A stretch of DNA of 64,000 nucleotides from Inonotus obliquus. Its lineage: Eukaryota > Basidiomycota > Agaricomycetes > Hymenochaetales > Hymenochaetaceae. The stretch covers positions 310,001-374,000 of the forward strand of contig JAJHTX010000003.1 in NCBI GenBank assembly GCA_032164295.1. The letters run 5' to 3'. The stretch's first letter is position 1; the number at the start of each line of letters is the position of its first letter. The notes under the pieces are model-generated. The model saw only the letters and a program-made list of their open reading frames with translations, was not told where the DNA came from and ran no database searches. Positions 45,581 to 56,838 of the stretch are shown in pieces. Position numbers and translations under genes: made by a program.

Positions 45581-47665
45581 ATGTGGCCATTGTCACCGAA
45601 ATATCCTGAAGTAGGAGTTGCTGAACTGTGCGAGGAGTATGATTTCATCATAGTCGGTAATTAGCTATCATAATGTACAGCGTTTGCGTCTTACTGACAT
45701 TTGATAACGTACAGGAGGTGGTACTTCGGGATGCGCTCTTGCCAATAGACTTAGTATGGGCGAGGCTCTAACAGTACTTCTCATTGAGAGGGGATTCGCA
45801 GAAGATACCTGGGTGTCTACTGTACCCTTACTTTCCATGGACCTTACGATACCTGGAAGCGGATGTACAAATTATGACAGCATGCCACAAGGATCTATTG
45901 AAGCCCGCAAACAAAAGGTCGTCTGCGGGAATGTGCTAGGCGGAACGTCGAGAATAGGATCAATGGTATACTCGCGCGGTATAGCATCAGAATACAACGC
46001 ATGGAGAGCCTCCGGAAGACAAGGGTGGGGCTATGACGAATTACTGCCGCTTTTTATGAAATCAGAACACTGTATGAATGGTCGCGTTGATGGAGAGAGA
46101 GGTGTGCGAGGTACGCAACATACTCGAGACAGTACGGGTATGTGTTGGTTTTTCTCAATATCTTGATAGGTGAATGGTCGAATCGGCGCAATAATGGGAC
46201 GTACTTGAAAGTAATAGATAGGTGCGGACAGTTATGAAAATGTTACTTGTATTCATTTCTCATTACATGTAACAAGCAGGGTGATGCGCGCCTCCGAAAC
46301 TCTGGGTTTTCCTTCCATTGAAGATGTAAACTCGTCTGCGAGTCCCGCCCTAGGGTGCGCAATGATGGATTTCACAGTAGATTCCAAAGGATGCCGTCAA
46401 TCAGCCTTCAGTGCATTTCTCCCATCGAAGCTTGTTCGCGAAAGGAGAAGCCGGCTACATGTATGCACGGGAACAGTAGCCACAAAACTACAGATATCGC
46501 GAGACGTCGAGGATTCAGACATCGTAAATGGCGTTTATATCCGCTCTTCTTCTGGAGGTACCCGAATGATACGTATTGGGGCAAGACGCGAAGTAATAGT
46601 ATGCTGCGGTGCCCTTGGAAGCCCGCAGTTGCTGCAATTGAGGTCCGATTCTGCTTTTTCATGATACATACCCTTGCCGGGCTGACACTAGTATAGTGGA
46701 ATAGGACCGCGCGACCTTTTGGAAAGTTTGAATATCCCTTTGGTAAAACATCTCCCCGCAGTGGGAATGTATCTCGTGAGTGTCCGTCATTCGCACTCGT
46801 CATTTCATTAGTTCATGGCTCTGCATTAGCAAGATCACTTGGCAGTTCCTTTGGTCTTCAGCGCACCTATCGAAGACTCTCTAGTCAGCGTCAAGAGTCA
46901 GTTTCCCACTTTTGCGCAGGAGCTAGCCAAATACATGGCAACCGGCTCTGGGCTCTTCGCGTTTCCTGATCCTGGACTCGCAATTTTTGCTAGAACAGAT
47001 TTACTGGATTCTCGTTCTCGTCTGCGCTGTGACCCCGTGCTCTTGGATGCGCGCGATCCCGAAAACCGTCCCAATGTCAAAATTACCCTCGTGTGTACAT
47101 CAATCCTGTCGAAAATGATCCCTCTGATGTGTTGTTTCAGGTCGGCTATGATGCGTCTGGAGTTGCATTCGACAAGAACAAGGGGTCATTCGCACTATTA
47201 GCTCATCTCCTTCGTCCTGAATCGACAGGCACAGTTCGAATAACTTCCACAAATCCAGACATACCAGCAAAATGTGACCTGGGACTTTTGTCGAGCTCCA
47301 GAGACTGGGCAGCGCTCAGGGCATCTGTGAGACTCGCCATCGCCCTGTTTCGAGAGGTGCAAGTAAGCGAATATCCTCTAGGAGCGTTTCAGTTACCTAC
47401 AGAAGACAACGACACTGCGTTTGACGCATATATAAGGAAATGGGCGACGTCAACTCACAATTACTCATCGACTTGCAGGATGGCCCCTGAGGACCACGCC
47501 CAGCCCGGTGTCGTTGATGACGAGCTTCGAGTTCACGGCATACGTCGATTGCGAGTTGCAGATAGCAGTATATTTCCTCAGATAATTGGGTCGCCACTGC
47601 AAGCACCGTCCGTGATGGTAGCAGAGAAATGCGCGGAGTTACTCATCGAATCATACCGAACGTAG
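45581..47665 (+). CDS. GMC oxidoreductase 2 (583 aa, 7 exons), lacks one catalytic residue
   Basis: FAD-dependent GMC family protein, paralogue of GMC1. Exons 45581-45656 (76), 45715-46110 (396), 46170-46221 (52), 46280-46642 (363), 46697-46775 (79), 46830-47090 (261) and 47141-47665 (525) total 1752 nt in frame. Start MWPLSPKYPEV as in GMC1. FAD motif FIIVGGGTSGCALANRLS; GNVLGGTSRIGSMVYSRG; RREVIVCCGALGSPQLLQLR; SGIGPRDLLESLNIP. In the catalytic end, STHNYSSTCRMAPEDHAQPG keeps the first His, but the second catalytic position (His or Asn in the family, ATHLQAP in GMC1) is Pro: IIGSPLQAPSVM. It should still bind FAD, but alcohol oxidation may be impaired. Divergent from P450-3. Confidence 0.88.
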
Positions 47666-49325
47666 ACTGCAATCTCGAACCTTTGCTTTAAAGCTCTCGG
47701 AAGAATAAAGTTCCCTTAAGCAGGAAGACTTGATCACTGATCGATGACAGCAATGCCTCGCACTCAGGCTCCCGCTTGACAAAATTCGCATGGCGACCTA
47801 TACGAACGTTCATGACGGGCAGTAGAGCTGATGACCACCGTTAATTCACTTTCGGGAACTCGGGGTCTACTATCAGCAGTCCGACAGACAGAGCAGAACG
47901 ATTCTAGAGACAAGTTCCTTCTAAGTCTTGCCGGTAGTCTGAATGTATGTAAATCTCGCACCGATCGCATAGCACACATGCTGTATAGGCGAACATGCTT
48001 CTGTATGTTGATGTGCTTTGTTCGCAGGATGGGTGCTCTCGTCAGCGAGTCAGTTTTTCCTAATTGCGATATTGACAAAACGTACTACTTATGTCTTGTC
48101 TCCCTCGTCATGGAAGATCGGGTAATCACCACGATAGTAAGATTTAATTTGAAACATGGGAGCAGTCGAAGGAGGAAACACATCAGTGCTTTCTTCGGCA
48201 TATACCGATCAACCTTGGGAAAGGAAATTTCCCATTGCAGTATTTTTTATTGCCAAGTGTTGAACTCCCGTGCTCTAAATACCTTCACCTGCCCTCTAGA
48301 TCTGCTTTCACAGTGTTCACACCTCTAATTAGGGCTCCGCAGCGTATCTTATAAGATACGCGCGGATATTTCATGGCTGCTATCAGATCCGGTTCCGTGC
48401 GTATCTTATAAGGCCTATCCGGCATATCCGCGACCAAGGTTGATACTATACTTACAGAGAAAAAAAATGGCCCAGCACCTCCAACGTGCATATAGCGAAG
48501 TGCCATCGATGTTTTTGGGACAACACAACGTCAACGAATGGTCAACATGGTGATTGGTGATGTGTAAATGTAATCCTGCTGTCACCCAACCTGATTCTTG
48601 GCAGTAACGTCTGCCTAATCATTTTCTAGGGTTCGATTACTTGATGATATGGCATGGAAACCTAGTGAAAGGAATGCAAACCCTGTCTTACGTACGAAAG
48701 GTTTTGGCTCTTTGGCTTTGGAGGGACGTTCGACAAATCAAATTCCACGTATTTCATCATTATTTACCTGACTGCTTACGTTCTTATCATTAATATCTTT
48801 CTCATCCAAGTTCAGCCTCTTTTCTCTCGTAAATGAGATTCTCAACAGTGCAGAATCAACCGTGCGCCGGCCGTAAATACAAGTGACGTGTGCTTGGTCC
48901 CTATGCCCGAAGACGTTGGAGCTCCTATAGCCAAAATCGGCCTCAAGATTGTTGACAGTGCTTTCTATGCGAATGAATCTGTAGGCTCAATGGGTAATAA
49001 TGCAGGGAATGTGGCCGGTGATTGCAAGTTGCGAAAAGCGAATTGAGGGTCTTTAGAATTTCGCGAGGGCTTGAGGAGTGGAAGTAGGCTCTGACGGGTC
49101 CTTGCTCCGTCCCACCCGTTCGTGGATAATCTACGCTTATTTTCTCTTTCATCCAGTGCAGCACCAACATCACCTTAAGCCTGGGCGTGTTAGCCACATG
49201 AACGCTAAGCCCGAATAGCTTGCGACTTTTCCGCATCGTCTGGATACAAGATTTCAAGTGCATGACACACTCATCTCGTGAGACATTTAATAAATAACAA
49301 CTAATGTACCTCCGCTGGGCTATAA
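47666..49325. other. Intergenic, contains 20-bp palindrome
   Basis: About 1.7 kb with no supported gene; frames at 47831-48328 and 48943-49332 show no family. Apart from the palindrome (annotated separately), a half copy GTGCGTATCTTATAAGG lies near 48398. Confidence 0.4.
48342..48361. repeat. Perfect 20-bp palindrome GCGTATCTTATAAGATACGC
   Basis: Both strands read the same over 20 bases. A second half site, GCGTATCTTATAAG, lies near 48399, and GCGGATAT/ATATCCGC words flank the pair, so this is probably a small decayed inverted-repeat element rather than a binding site. Confidence 0.75.
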
Positions 49326-51257
49326 TTAACAAACCTGTTGCCTTTCCGGATAGACAACATCCACATCCTTATACTTTACAAACTTGGACATCTCGATAGC
49401 CCCGCCCATCGGAAGATGTTGTGTCTCGTCGACGAGCGTCTCGGTCATAGCTGTATCGGGCTTAGGAGTCGGTCTGAATAGCATGTGTATACTACGAGTC
49501 CCCGGTGGAGCGTGCACAGATTCGAACCAGCCTTTCGTTGACGAAGACGCACGGAGATCTAACGTGATCCGGTTGACTACGGTACAGCCGATCCTTCGGC
49601 AAAGTATTAACTTCATGTCGGAGATTGAAAGCGGGAGAAACGTACATGATTGTTGGCCTATGGATGCGCCAAGTCAGTGAGTAGTCAACATTGATCAGCT
49701 AAGAGACTTACACAGCCGCTGAATATTTCAAGCCATCCTGATGTTTGTAACCGGCGTGGTCAGACTGCAGTACATTTTATAAGGTATTCACTTACGGGTT
49801 GGAATATTATAAACATTGCCCAAATGAAATTGGACGAGAACACGACACTGCACATACCGAATGGATTTCGAAGTTGTGGGGAAAATAACTGAGGATCGAC
49901 GTACAAGAAATATACCACGCCGTGCGCGGCGATGACTGCAAGGAGCGATTTCTTGTTACCATTCTTCATGGATAGGACCGTCTTGAATATTAGCATAGCG
50001 AAAATAATTGTATCATACGCGGTCTCCATGAACTGGAACGCCGCAGCCTGGAGATTGTGTCTGCGTTCGAAAGTGATTTTCATTATAATTCCTCCACCCG
50101 GTAAGTGTAAGTGACCAACACTCACAAAGCTACAGTTTGAATGCAAACTTGTGCCGATGCGCGCTCAGATAGGCGTAATACGTTTTGGATAAATCCATCA
50201 CTTACTTTGGAACGCGTCGCCATGCAGCATTGGGGGAACTTGAAGAGCTAAAGAAAGAACCGTCTCATTGGCAAGGTTCCCATAATATTGAGACAACGTC
50301 GGATACTTACGGCCATTTCCCGGGCGCGTGTAGATCCACAAGGCGACACTTGCCTCCGCCGACAAGAACAAGAACACAGAAGCAGTGACAACTCGGCTTT
50401 GAGAGTACAGCGCAGAAATCCTAGATAGTTCATATGCGACATGGGCTTACTTCTTTAATCGAGTGAACCACAAAGAATCGCTCACCTCAGACCCATTACA
50501 ATACCGGGTATAATCAACATTGGAAGTCCGACTGCTAGGGGTAAGAACTTGCTAAAACGCTGGCAGCTAATTGCTGTTCAATCGGGTACGCTCGTAAGCA
50601 AGAAGCAACGTACACCTGTATGCACAATACTTGAGATAACGAGTTCACTTAGCAACAGTCGATGACTCACATCTGGAGTGTATAATGGAGAAAAGAACGC
50701 TAAGCGAACACTTTGATAAGAACGAGCACAACTAAACCGTATGAACTAACGAACCGCTCAACGTGACAGTGAACACGGACAAAGAATAGTAACGGTTCTA
50801 TCAAAAATGTCAGCCGTGCTTCAACATATAAACTTAGAGTCCTCACGATAAAGAACAGGAACGTGACTTGTTCAACAAGGGTTAAACTTGGACCTTAATG
50901 CCGCATGTGATAAGAATGACAATACCAAGCGTGAACTTCCGCTTCCAGATATACTCGATCTAGAGATTTAGACGTCAGTGAAGGAACTGATGTATTCGGG
51001 AAAGAGCAAACCTCATCAGAGAATGTGAGAGTATAATCGTATAAATAAATAGCATAAAACGCTATGAAGGCGAACTAGTCATGTTAGATAATATTCCCCG
51101 ACGTGATCTATTCCGCAAACCAACCTTGGTAGCTAGTCTATCGGAGCAGTCAGCAAGCAGTACTCATGCACGGACTGGCAAAATATCACGTCACTTACAG
51201 TTGCTCTCCAATGGTCTGGAATACGGGCAGCATACTTTCTATGTCCGATTCGCTCAT
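49326..51257 (-). CDS. Membrane protein, DUF6533-like
   Basis: Basidiomycete multi-TM protein of the type annotated DUF6533; role unknown. The start MSESDIESMLPVFQTIGEQL (51257) is followed by a GTAAGTG donor. Next exons give FIAFYAIYLYDYTLTFSDE, the characteristic EYIWKRKFTLGIVILITCG, later AFQFMETAYDTIIFAMLIFK, KKSLLAVIAAHGVVYFLYVD, FSSNFIWAMFIIFQP and NRITLDLRASSSTKGWF. The tail is hydrophilic and ends KYKDVDVVYPERQ just before the stop at 49326. Exons between 50150 and 50850 were not individually resolved. Such proteins often sit near secondary-metabolite genes, but no activity has been shown to my knowledge. Confidence 0.7.
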
Positions 51258-52749
51258 GGTGGAAGATAGGACAGCAGAGTGTCAAGACCTGAAGGAGGTA
51301 AGAACCTCGGAGCTCACAGTATGCTTTATACTCCCCCACCTCCGTCTCTTTAACTCGTTATATGTTATACTTACATGCTGAAGGGTCGGAGTTACCTTAT
51401 TTGTATCAAGAGCGGGCACTCCTTGGCAGCAGTTTGCACATTTTTTGATGCAATCGACTGGCATGGACGGGACCATCTCTTCGGAGCAATACCGAAAGGG
51501 CCGTGATCCGACAAATGCATTATGATGACAGTCTGAAGGAGAATACATCTTTGTCTGATAATATTGACAAGTGGTGTCGTCCAGGTGGGAGTTTGCAATT
51601 TGTTCCCTAGCGGTCGCTCGTAGTACTGAGTAAATTTTGTCCAGGTGGACTGGCACCATCGTGCGATGCTTGTATAGTGAATATTCTGCTCGTATGCTTC
51701 TCTTCAGCAAACGCCAAAACTTCTACCACGTTAGCAATAGCTTCCGAGAAGAATTACAGGATGGGTCGGGTCTGGGTCCGCACCTCGCATCATTTCTCTA
51801 TAGGTCAGGAACCAGCCGCATGGCTTTAAAGAGGAGAACTGATCGGCGCTCATTGGTTAGTTTTAATTACTACCACCGCATACGGGTAGGTCTCAGGCAC
51901 CTTATTGAACTTCAGTATCACAAGCGAAATTCCGAATGTAAGTATGAGCTTGAGCACTGAAAGGAATATATCGGGGATAGACAAACATCTTTCCTGAGGG
52001 AGTACGTGATTATAACGAGGTACTGATTCTAAAACGCACCGTGATACGTAAAATGTGAGACTCGTGACGAATTGGATGCAGTCCTGCCCGCGCCTGCATA
52101 AAGATCTATCATGGGGATGAAGATGAGCCGAATGAGATTATGATCAGGGCCAATAAAGGTGACCACGGTCTATGTTCCATATTAGGTGTTTCCCGAAATT
52201 AATGACACTCGCACTTTTTACTATCAAGGGACCAATACTCCTTTCGCGGTACATAGTAAATGGAGATCCGCATAGCTGGGGAGGACGTTGAGAGGTCAAC
52301 ATTGAAAGTTCCTTCGATTGATCAGAATTCGGTTGGGTAGTTTCAGCGAAAGTGTGTGCTTGAGCACATCGCGAGTACATTATTGATAGCCCAATCGTTG
52401 TCTTCGTAGGCTTGGACAATGATCATCCAATTCAACGATCCCTCGCAATCCCCAAACAGTTAGTGGCTTGGCATATTTCGTCCTTTTCCGTTCTGAGGTC
52501 TTGCATGTTACTGTAATGGTGGCTTGAGTCTTGATATCACAGTCGCGGTCAACAGACTTTTCTAGCGTTTGCCATGATATATTCTGATTCGCTAAGAACT
52601 TGAACATTTGCACGAGGTAGCTGTGTCGCTGAATAAGTGGGATGCTTACGAGTTAATCCTCTATCTCATACGGAGTCGATATAGGATGAGTATATAATGT
52701 TCATAGTTGTGGATGGTAATTGCTTGAGGATACTGCCGCAATCAAGACA
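51258..52749. other. Intergenic, no gene recognised
   Basis: Nearly 1.5 kb between divergent genes. A Cys-rich minus frame at 51282-51710 and others up to 52613 have no motif or splice continuity I can support. Confidence 0.35.
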
Positions 52750-54728
52750 ATGTCCGACGATCTTCACTCTCTGCGAGACATTCTCTCTTCTTCGATAAAC
52801 AATATCCTGGATGTCTGTCAGCGTAGTGCAAAGAGCTTCCCTTCACTCAATCATCCCATTGATCCTTCCGAGTTCTCTCCTCATGGTATCCGCAATTAAC
52901 CCGATGTTGCAGAGAACATAAACATTGCAGTCGCAGCAGCGATGCAACTGGTTGCAACTTTGCAGCCGCCTGTCGTAAACTTGTGGAATTCTTCATTCAG
53001 AGTGAGTGTACGGAACTACTAAAGGTTCTTATACTGCACTCACGATTTAACTAGTTCACACTAACTGTTTGTCTTGGTATCGCCGAAGCCACCAATGTCG
53101 CTGAAATCATCAGAGATGCTGGGCCGAAGGTGAGCTGGTTTTGTTTTGTATTACACCTTACAGGACGAAGATCCAATGACAGGGCATGCACGTGGACGAA
53201 ATAGCCAAGAAGAGCGGCGTCGATTCTAAGAAGCTTGGTAAGACGTTGTGTCGCTGTGTCGCTGTTGCATTGTGCTCTTGACCAAATTCACTCAACCAGA
53301 GCGCGTTCTGAGGTTTCTGGCAACGAACCACTATTTCCGTGAGGTCGAGGAGAGAACATTTGCACACAATCTGCTATCTTCGCTTCTCGACACCGGTAAG
53401 GACGTGACGGAATGTTTGTGAGTGGAACATTTCTTGACACGTCGCGTCGTGTGTTGCTAACGATTCTACCACGTAGCTCCGATTCAAAGCACAAGTACAC
53501 GTCAGGGTTTGCCGCAATCGCGGGTTATGGGTACGTTAAGTTTCACTTGCTGATATCGGTCAAAATACTGAAAGGAACATCAGAGCGGATGAAGTCTTGC
53601 TGGCTGCGGCAGCTTTCAGGGAAGTTATGCTGGATCCGAAGACAGCATTCTCAGAGGAGGTTACCGATAGTGGAACACAAAAGGCGATCCGAAGACAGCA
53701 TTCTCAGAGGAGGTTACCGATAGTGGAACACAAAAGGCACTGAACACAGACTTGCCATTGTGGGGATATTACGAGTTGCCAGAGAACCGCTATCGCGGAG
53801 ATAGGTTCAATCAGGTCATGTCTGGGGCGAACAACACGCGTCCTGAGGCCATTCTTGCTGGTGCGTTTATCAACAGAAGGTTTAAGCCAATTATCAAATG
53901 GACGAATTCTTCTAGGCTATGGAAGAGGTGCAGGACGGTATAGTCGTCGACGTTGGTTCTGGTACTGGACATGTCCCGTTGCAAGTCGCGAGGAAGTTCC
54001 CGAATATCCGGATCGTTCTTGAGGATCGGCCTTCGGTCATTGAGCATGCAAATGCTGTGAGAATACTCAAGCATTGAGTTTACGGCTTACTGACATCAAT
54101 TTCCAGCTCTGGAATCAGCAACTCCCTTCCCACGTGGCGAGCGGAAAGGTCCACTTCATCGGTACATTTGATTCAGACGCTGATCTTCGCAGATGGACAC
54201 TCACTATTCTAATAGCTACCGACTTCTTCAACGACCAGCTCCCTCTTCCGGGTCCACCTGACGTTTTTCTGCTTCGCTGGATTTTGCACGACTGGTCCGA
54301 CAAGTATGCAATACAAATTCTCAAGAACCTGCGAAAAGTTGCCGTACCAGGGAAGACAAAGCTTGTTGTTGTCGAGAGCATAATGGACTACGCCTGTGAA
54401 TCTAAAGATTCACCCGTGAAAGAAGCTGGTGCAGCTGCGCCGAAATCACCACCCGCTCCGCTTCTTCCCAATATGGGTGGGGCGAACCTGCTATCGTACT
54501 CGATTGACATCATCGTACGTTCATTCTGAGAAACTGGAGAACGTGGGACTCAATCTTCGTATCCAGGTGTCTAGCAACCTCAATGCGGGGGAACGTACCA
54601 TCCAAGGCTTCATCGACATCTTAGAAGCATCCGGCTGGCAGTTTTCTTACATTCAGAGGCTTTCAGGAAACAAGATGTTTTGGCCGAGTATCGTCGCTGA
54701 ACCGAATCTCGACTATGACTCTGAGTAG
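52750..54728 (+). pseudogene. O-methyltransferase (plant/fungal caffeate type) with inactivating lesions
   Basis: SAM-dependent O-methyltransferase family: N-terminal dimerisation/winged-helix part (VDEIAKKSGVDSKKL, RVLRFLATNHYFRE), then GIVVDVGSGTGHVPLQVARK (motif I), DVFLLRWILHDWSDKYAIQI with the HDW catalytic-region motif, GKTKLVVVESIMDY and NAGERTIQGFIDILEASGW, ending at 54728. Lesions: TAA at about 52897-52899 in HGIRN*PDVAENINI, where the family continues uninterrupted and a 27-nt intron would be too short; and an exact 53-bp tandem duplication (53633-53685 and 53686-53738) that shifts the frame and ends in TGA. With one copy the frame reads KALNTDLPLWGYYELPENRY, so the duplication is the break. 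Junctions near 53870-53920 are also irregular. Unlikely to give active enzyme unless the lesions are assembly errors. Confidence 0.8.
53633..53738. repeat. Exact 53-bp tandem duplication in the O-methyltransferase gene
   Basis: Two identical copies, 53633-53685 and 53686-53738, each beginning GATCCGAAGACAGCATTCTC and ending AACACAAAAGGC. The length is not a multiple of three. Lack of any mismatch points to a recent event or an assembly artefact. Confidence 0.95.
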
Positions 54729-54881
54729 GAGACCCACAGGGACTTGGTGCGCTAGGTTGATGGAACACGATGATTGCACCGGGAGGGAACCTCATGATGG
54801 ACATAGGCATGAGTATAATTATTTATCTAGCGGAGACTGAAGATGTCTAGGTTAGATATCTGATACATGTTCGTCACACAT

Positions 54882-56116
54882 CTAGGGTTGTTTACATGCC
54901 CAAACAAAAAAGAAGTCGGTGGTGGGATCATAACGGGGGTCATACATCTCCTCTCTCCAAGCTTCTCGAAGCTCAGAAGTCATCCCTGCTTTGACGAGCT
55001 CGGGGTTAATGGAATCACCCGCTCGGATGATCGATTCCTTCATTACCTCCGCAAAGTCACGTAGCGATGGATCTAGGTCAGGTCTAATCAGCGTCAGCAG
55101 AAAGCAGCAATGGTCAAGACGGACCATCTGGTAATTGTGTCAATGGCAAGGTCACTTGCAATGAGGAAATGCTCGAAAAGCATCCGGCCTCCCGTAACGT
55201 ATTTTCAACACTTGCTCCGCTCCGAAGGTCGAGACCCTTCGATGACATATATCTTGCCATAATCTCGTTCCGCTTTTGTTGGGCCGGTCCAGCTGAAGTA
55301 ACGCATCGCATGAGGCAAGCGTCCTCAACGAGAAGCCATCCACCAGGTTTAAGGAGCGGCGTAACGCGGTGTAGGAAACGTGCAGCATTCGGCATCTACT
55401 CGGTGTGTCCTCAGCCTAAACTGAAACAGAAATACTTTATGATGGCTGGGTTAACAAACGTGGTATAACAGAAGGCGCATATGTATAACGTCAAATATTT
55501 CTTCGTCCCAGGGAAGGTCGTCGAGGAGATCGAGCTTTTGGAAATAAACATTTATCGGAAGTGGCCTAGAACGCAATTCAGATCAGCCGCAACACAACCG
55601 CAATGTTTCAAGCACCTTGGTGGAAGTGGCTGTTTATCCACAGCTGTTACCTTTGCTTCCGGATACATACGCGCTGCTTGTACGGCCCTGGGACCGTGTT
55701 ATTGAAGGGATAGGGTTGGCAAAGATAGTCAGACAGAGCTTCCTTACGTACCATTCTCCTGTTCCTGCGCTTGGGAGGGATGAGCGTCGGATTTATCATG
55801 ATTGAAGAACAATGTGATGATCATTCTTACCCCAGTTCTAAAATGCTCTTAGGCGTATTGAGTGGTGCAAATGAGAGTTTTCCACCTAGATATCTAGAGA
55901 AGCCGTTATGTTGCTTCTCGAGGCTAGTGACAAAGTTCCGTGAGTGTGTGAATGAGTCAAGAAGAAAAATTAATTATGCTCACCGTCGCCATTCTGTGGC
56001 AGGTTCACCGCCCTATGTAATTGTAAGATAAGAAATTTTCGAAGAGTTTGCGTGCTACACACAGAGAACATGTAGTTGGGTTTCTGGACGTCGGGGGCCA
56101 CGGTTATTTCCTTCAT
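54882..56116 (-). CDS. Class I SAM-dependent methyltransferase MT2 (282 aa, 8 exons)
   Basis: Paralogue of MT1. Exons 56063-56116, 55984-56012, 55831-55923, 55752-55769, 55616-55687, 55460-55565, 55121-55395 and 54882-55083 total 849 nt in frame. N terminus MKEITVAPDVQKPNYMFS, then WRRLEKQHNGFSRYLGGKLS, motif I ILELGAGTGEW, motif II KVTAVDKQPLPPR, FDVIHMRLLLYHMPNAARFL and LLKPGGWLLVED. The C-terminal part has ELREAWREEMYDPRYDPTTD and ends WACKQP. Internal exons of 18, 72 and 106 nt equal those of MT1, and the MT1 GC-donor intron has a normal GT donor here. A small-molecule substrate is likely. Its 3' end faces the O-methyltransferase, 150 bp away. Confidence 0.87.
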
Positions 56117-56838
56117 GAGCAAATGCGTGTCCTATGGTTGGGTGCGGAAAGATTGGTTTCGCAGACAGAATCACATTGGGGTAATAAATAAAAACTCATG
56201 TGCTGTATAACGGCCACCTTATCCCTGTCACGATTGCTTGATGGCTATTTTTCAATACCGCATCATCGGAGGCGAGGGAAACATGGTGTGAGTCTGGCTG
56301 ATAGCATGTCCCGCCACAGCAAATTTGGATGGTAGGAGAAGTGTCCAAAACGCACCTTCCTATGTGATCGAAGCCTCGGTTCACAGTCGGAGCTTCACAT
56401 AATACGAGTGTGGATCTCCACTTGAAATTGCGATCGTTCGGTCCAATCGAATATTGCAACCGAATAGGTCCTTACTTCGTCAGGAATTCTTCTGGCATGT
56501 GTTCGTTCGTACTTCAACTCCATTCCTCCTCTCCGTATACCATGTGGATCCACACAAACCATACACGCCGGGCAAAAATTCATTCCCGACACCGTTTAAT
56601 TTAGGTCAGAACAGGGAAGCTCTTCATCTGATCGGTGGTGTGATCGCGGTTATCATAACAGCATCTGCTCTGCAGCTTCAGGTGTTCTCTGTCAGATCGC
56701 AGAAGATACAAGATGCTGATGCCGTCAAATGAAAATTGTGCTACAATGGCAAATAGTAAAGTACGAATGACTATTCAGGACAAATGAACGGCTCGTGATA
56801 ACTATTTACCGACCTAGCAGACATCAGTAATGGAAACG
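56117..56838. other. Intergenic between MT2 and MFS genes
   Basis: No supported gene. Contains the dispersed word at 56563-56588. Open frames here are short and motif-free. Confidence 0.4.
56563..56588. repeat. Dispersed word ACACGCCGGGCAAAAATTCA (copy 2)
   Basis: Partner of 41161-41186, and similar to the end of the 132-bp inverted-repeat unit at 41231-41362. No matching inverted end was found nearby, so this may be one end of a decayed element. Confidence 0.5.

Noticed and set aside
51282..51710. Cys-rich 142-codon minus-strand ORF, considered as a small secreted protein
   Set aside because: No signal peptide and no recognisable family; could be chance.
52889..52915. Possible intron GTATCC...TTGCAG that would remove the TAA from the O-methyltransferase
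   Set aside because: It would be 27 nt long, too short to be spliced; the TAA is better read as a nonsense codon.
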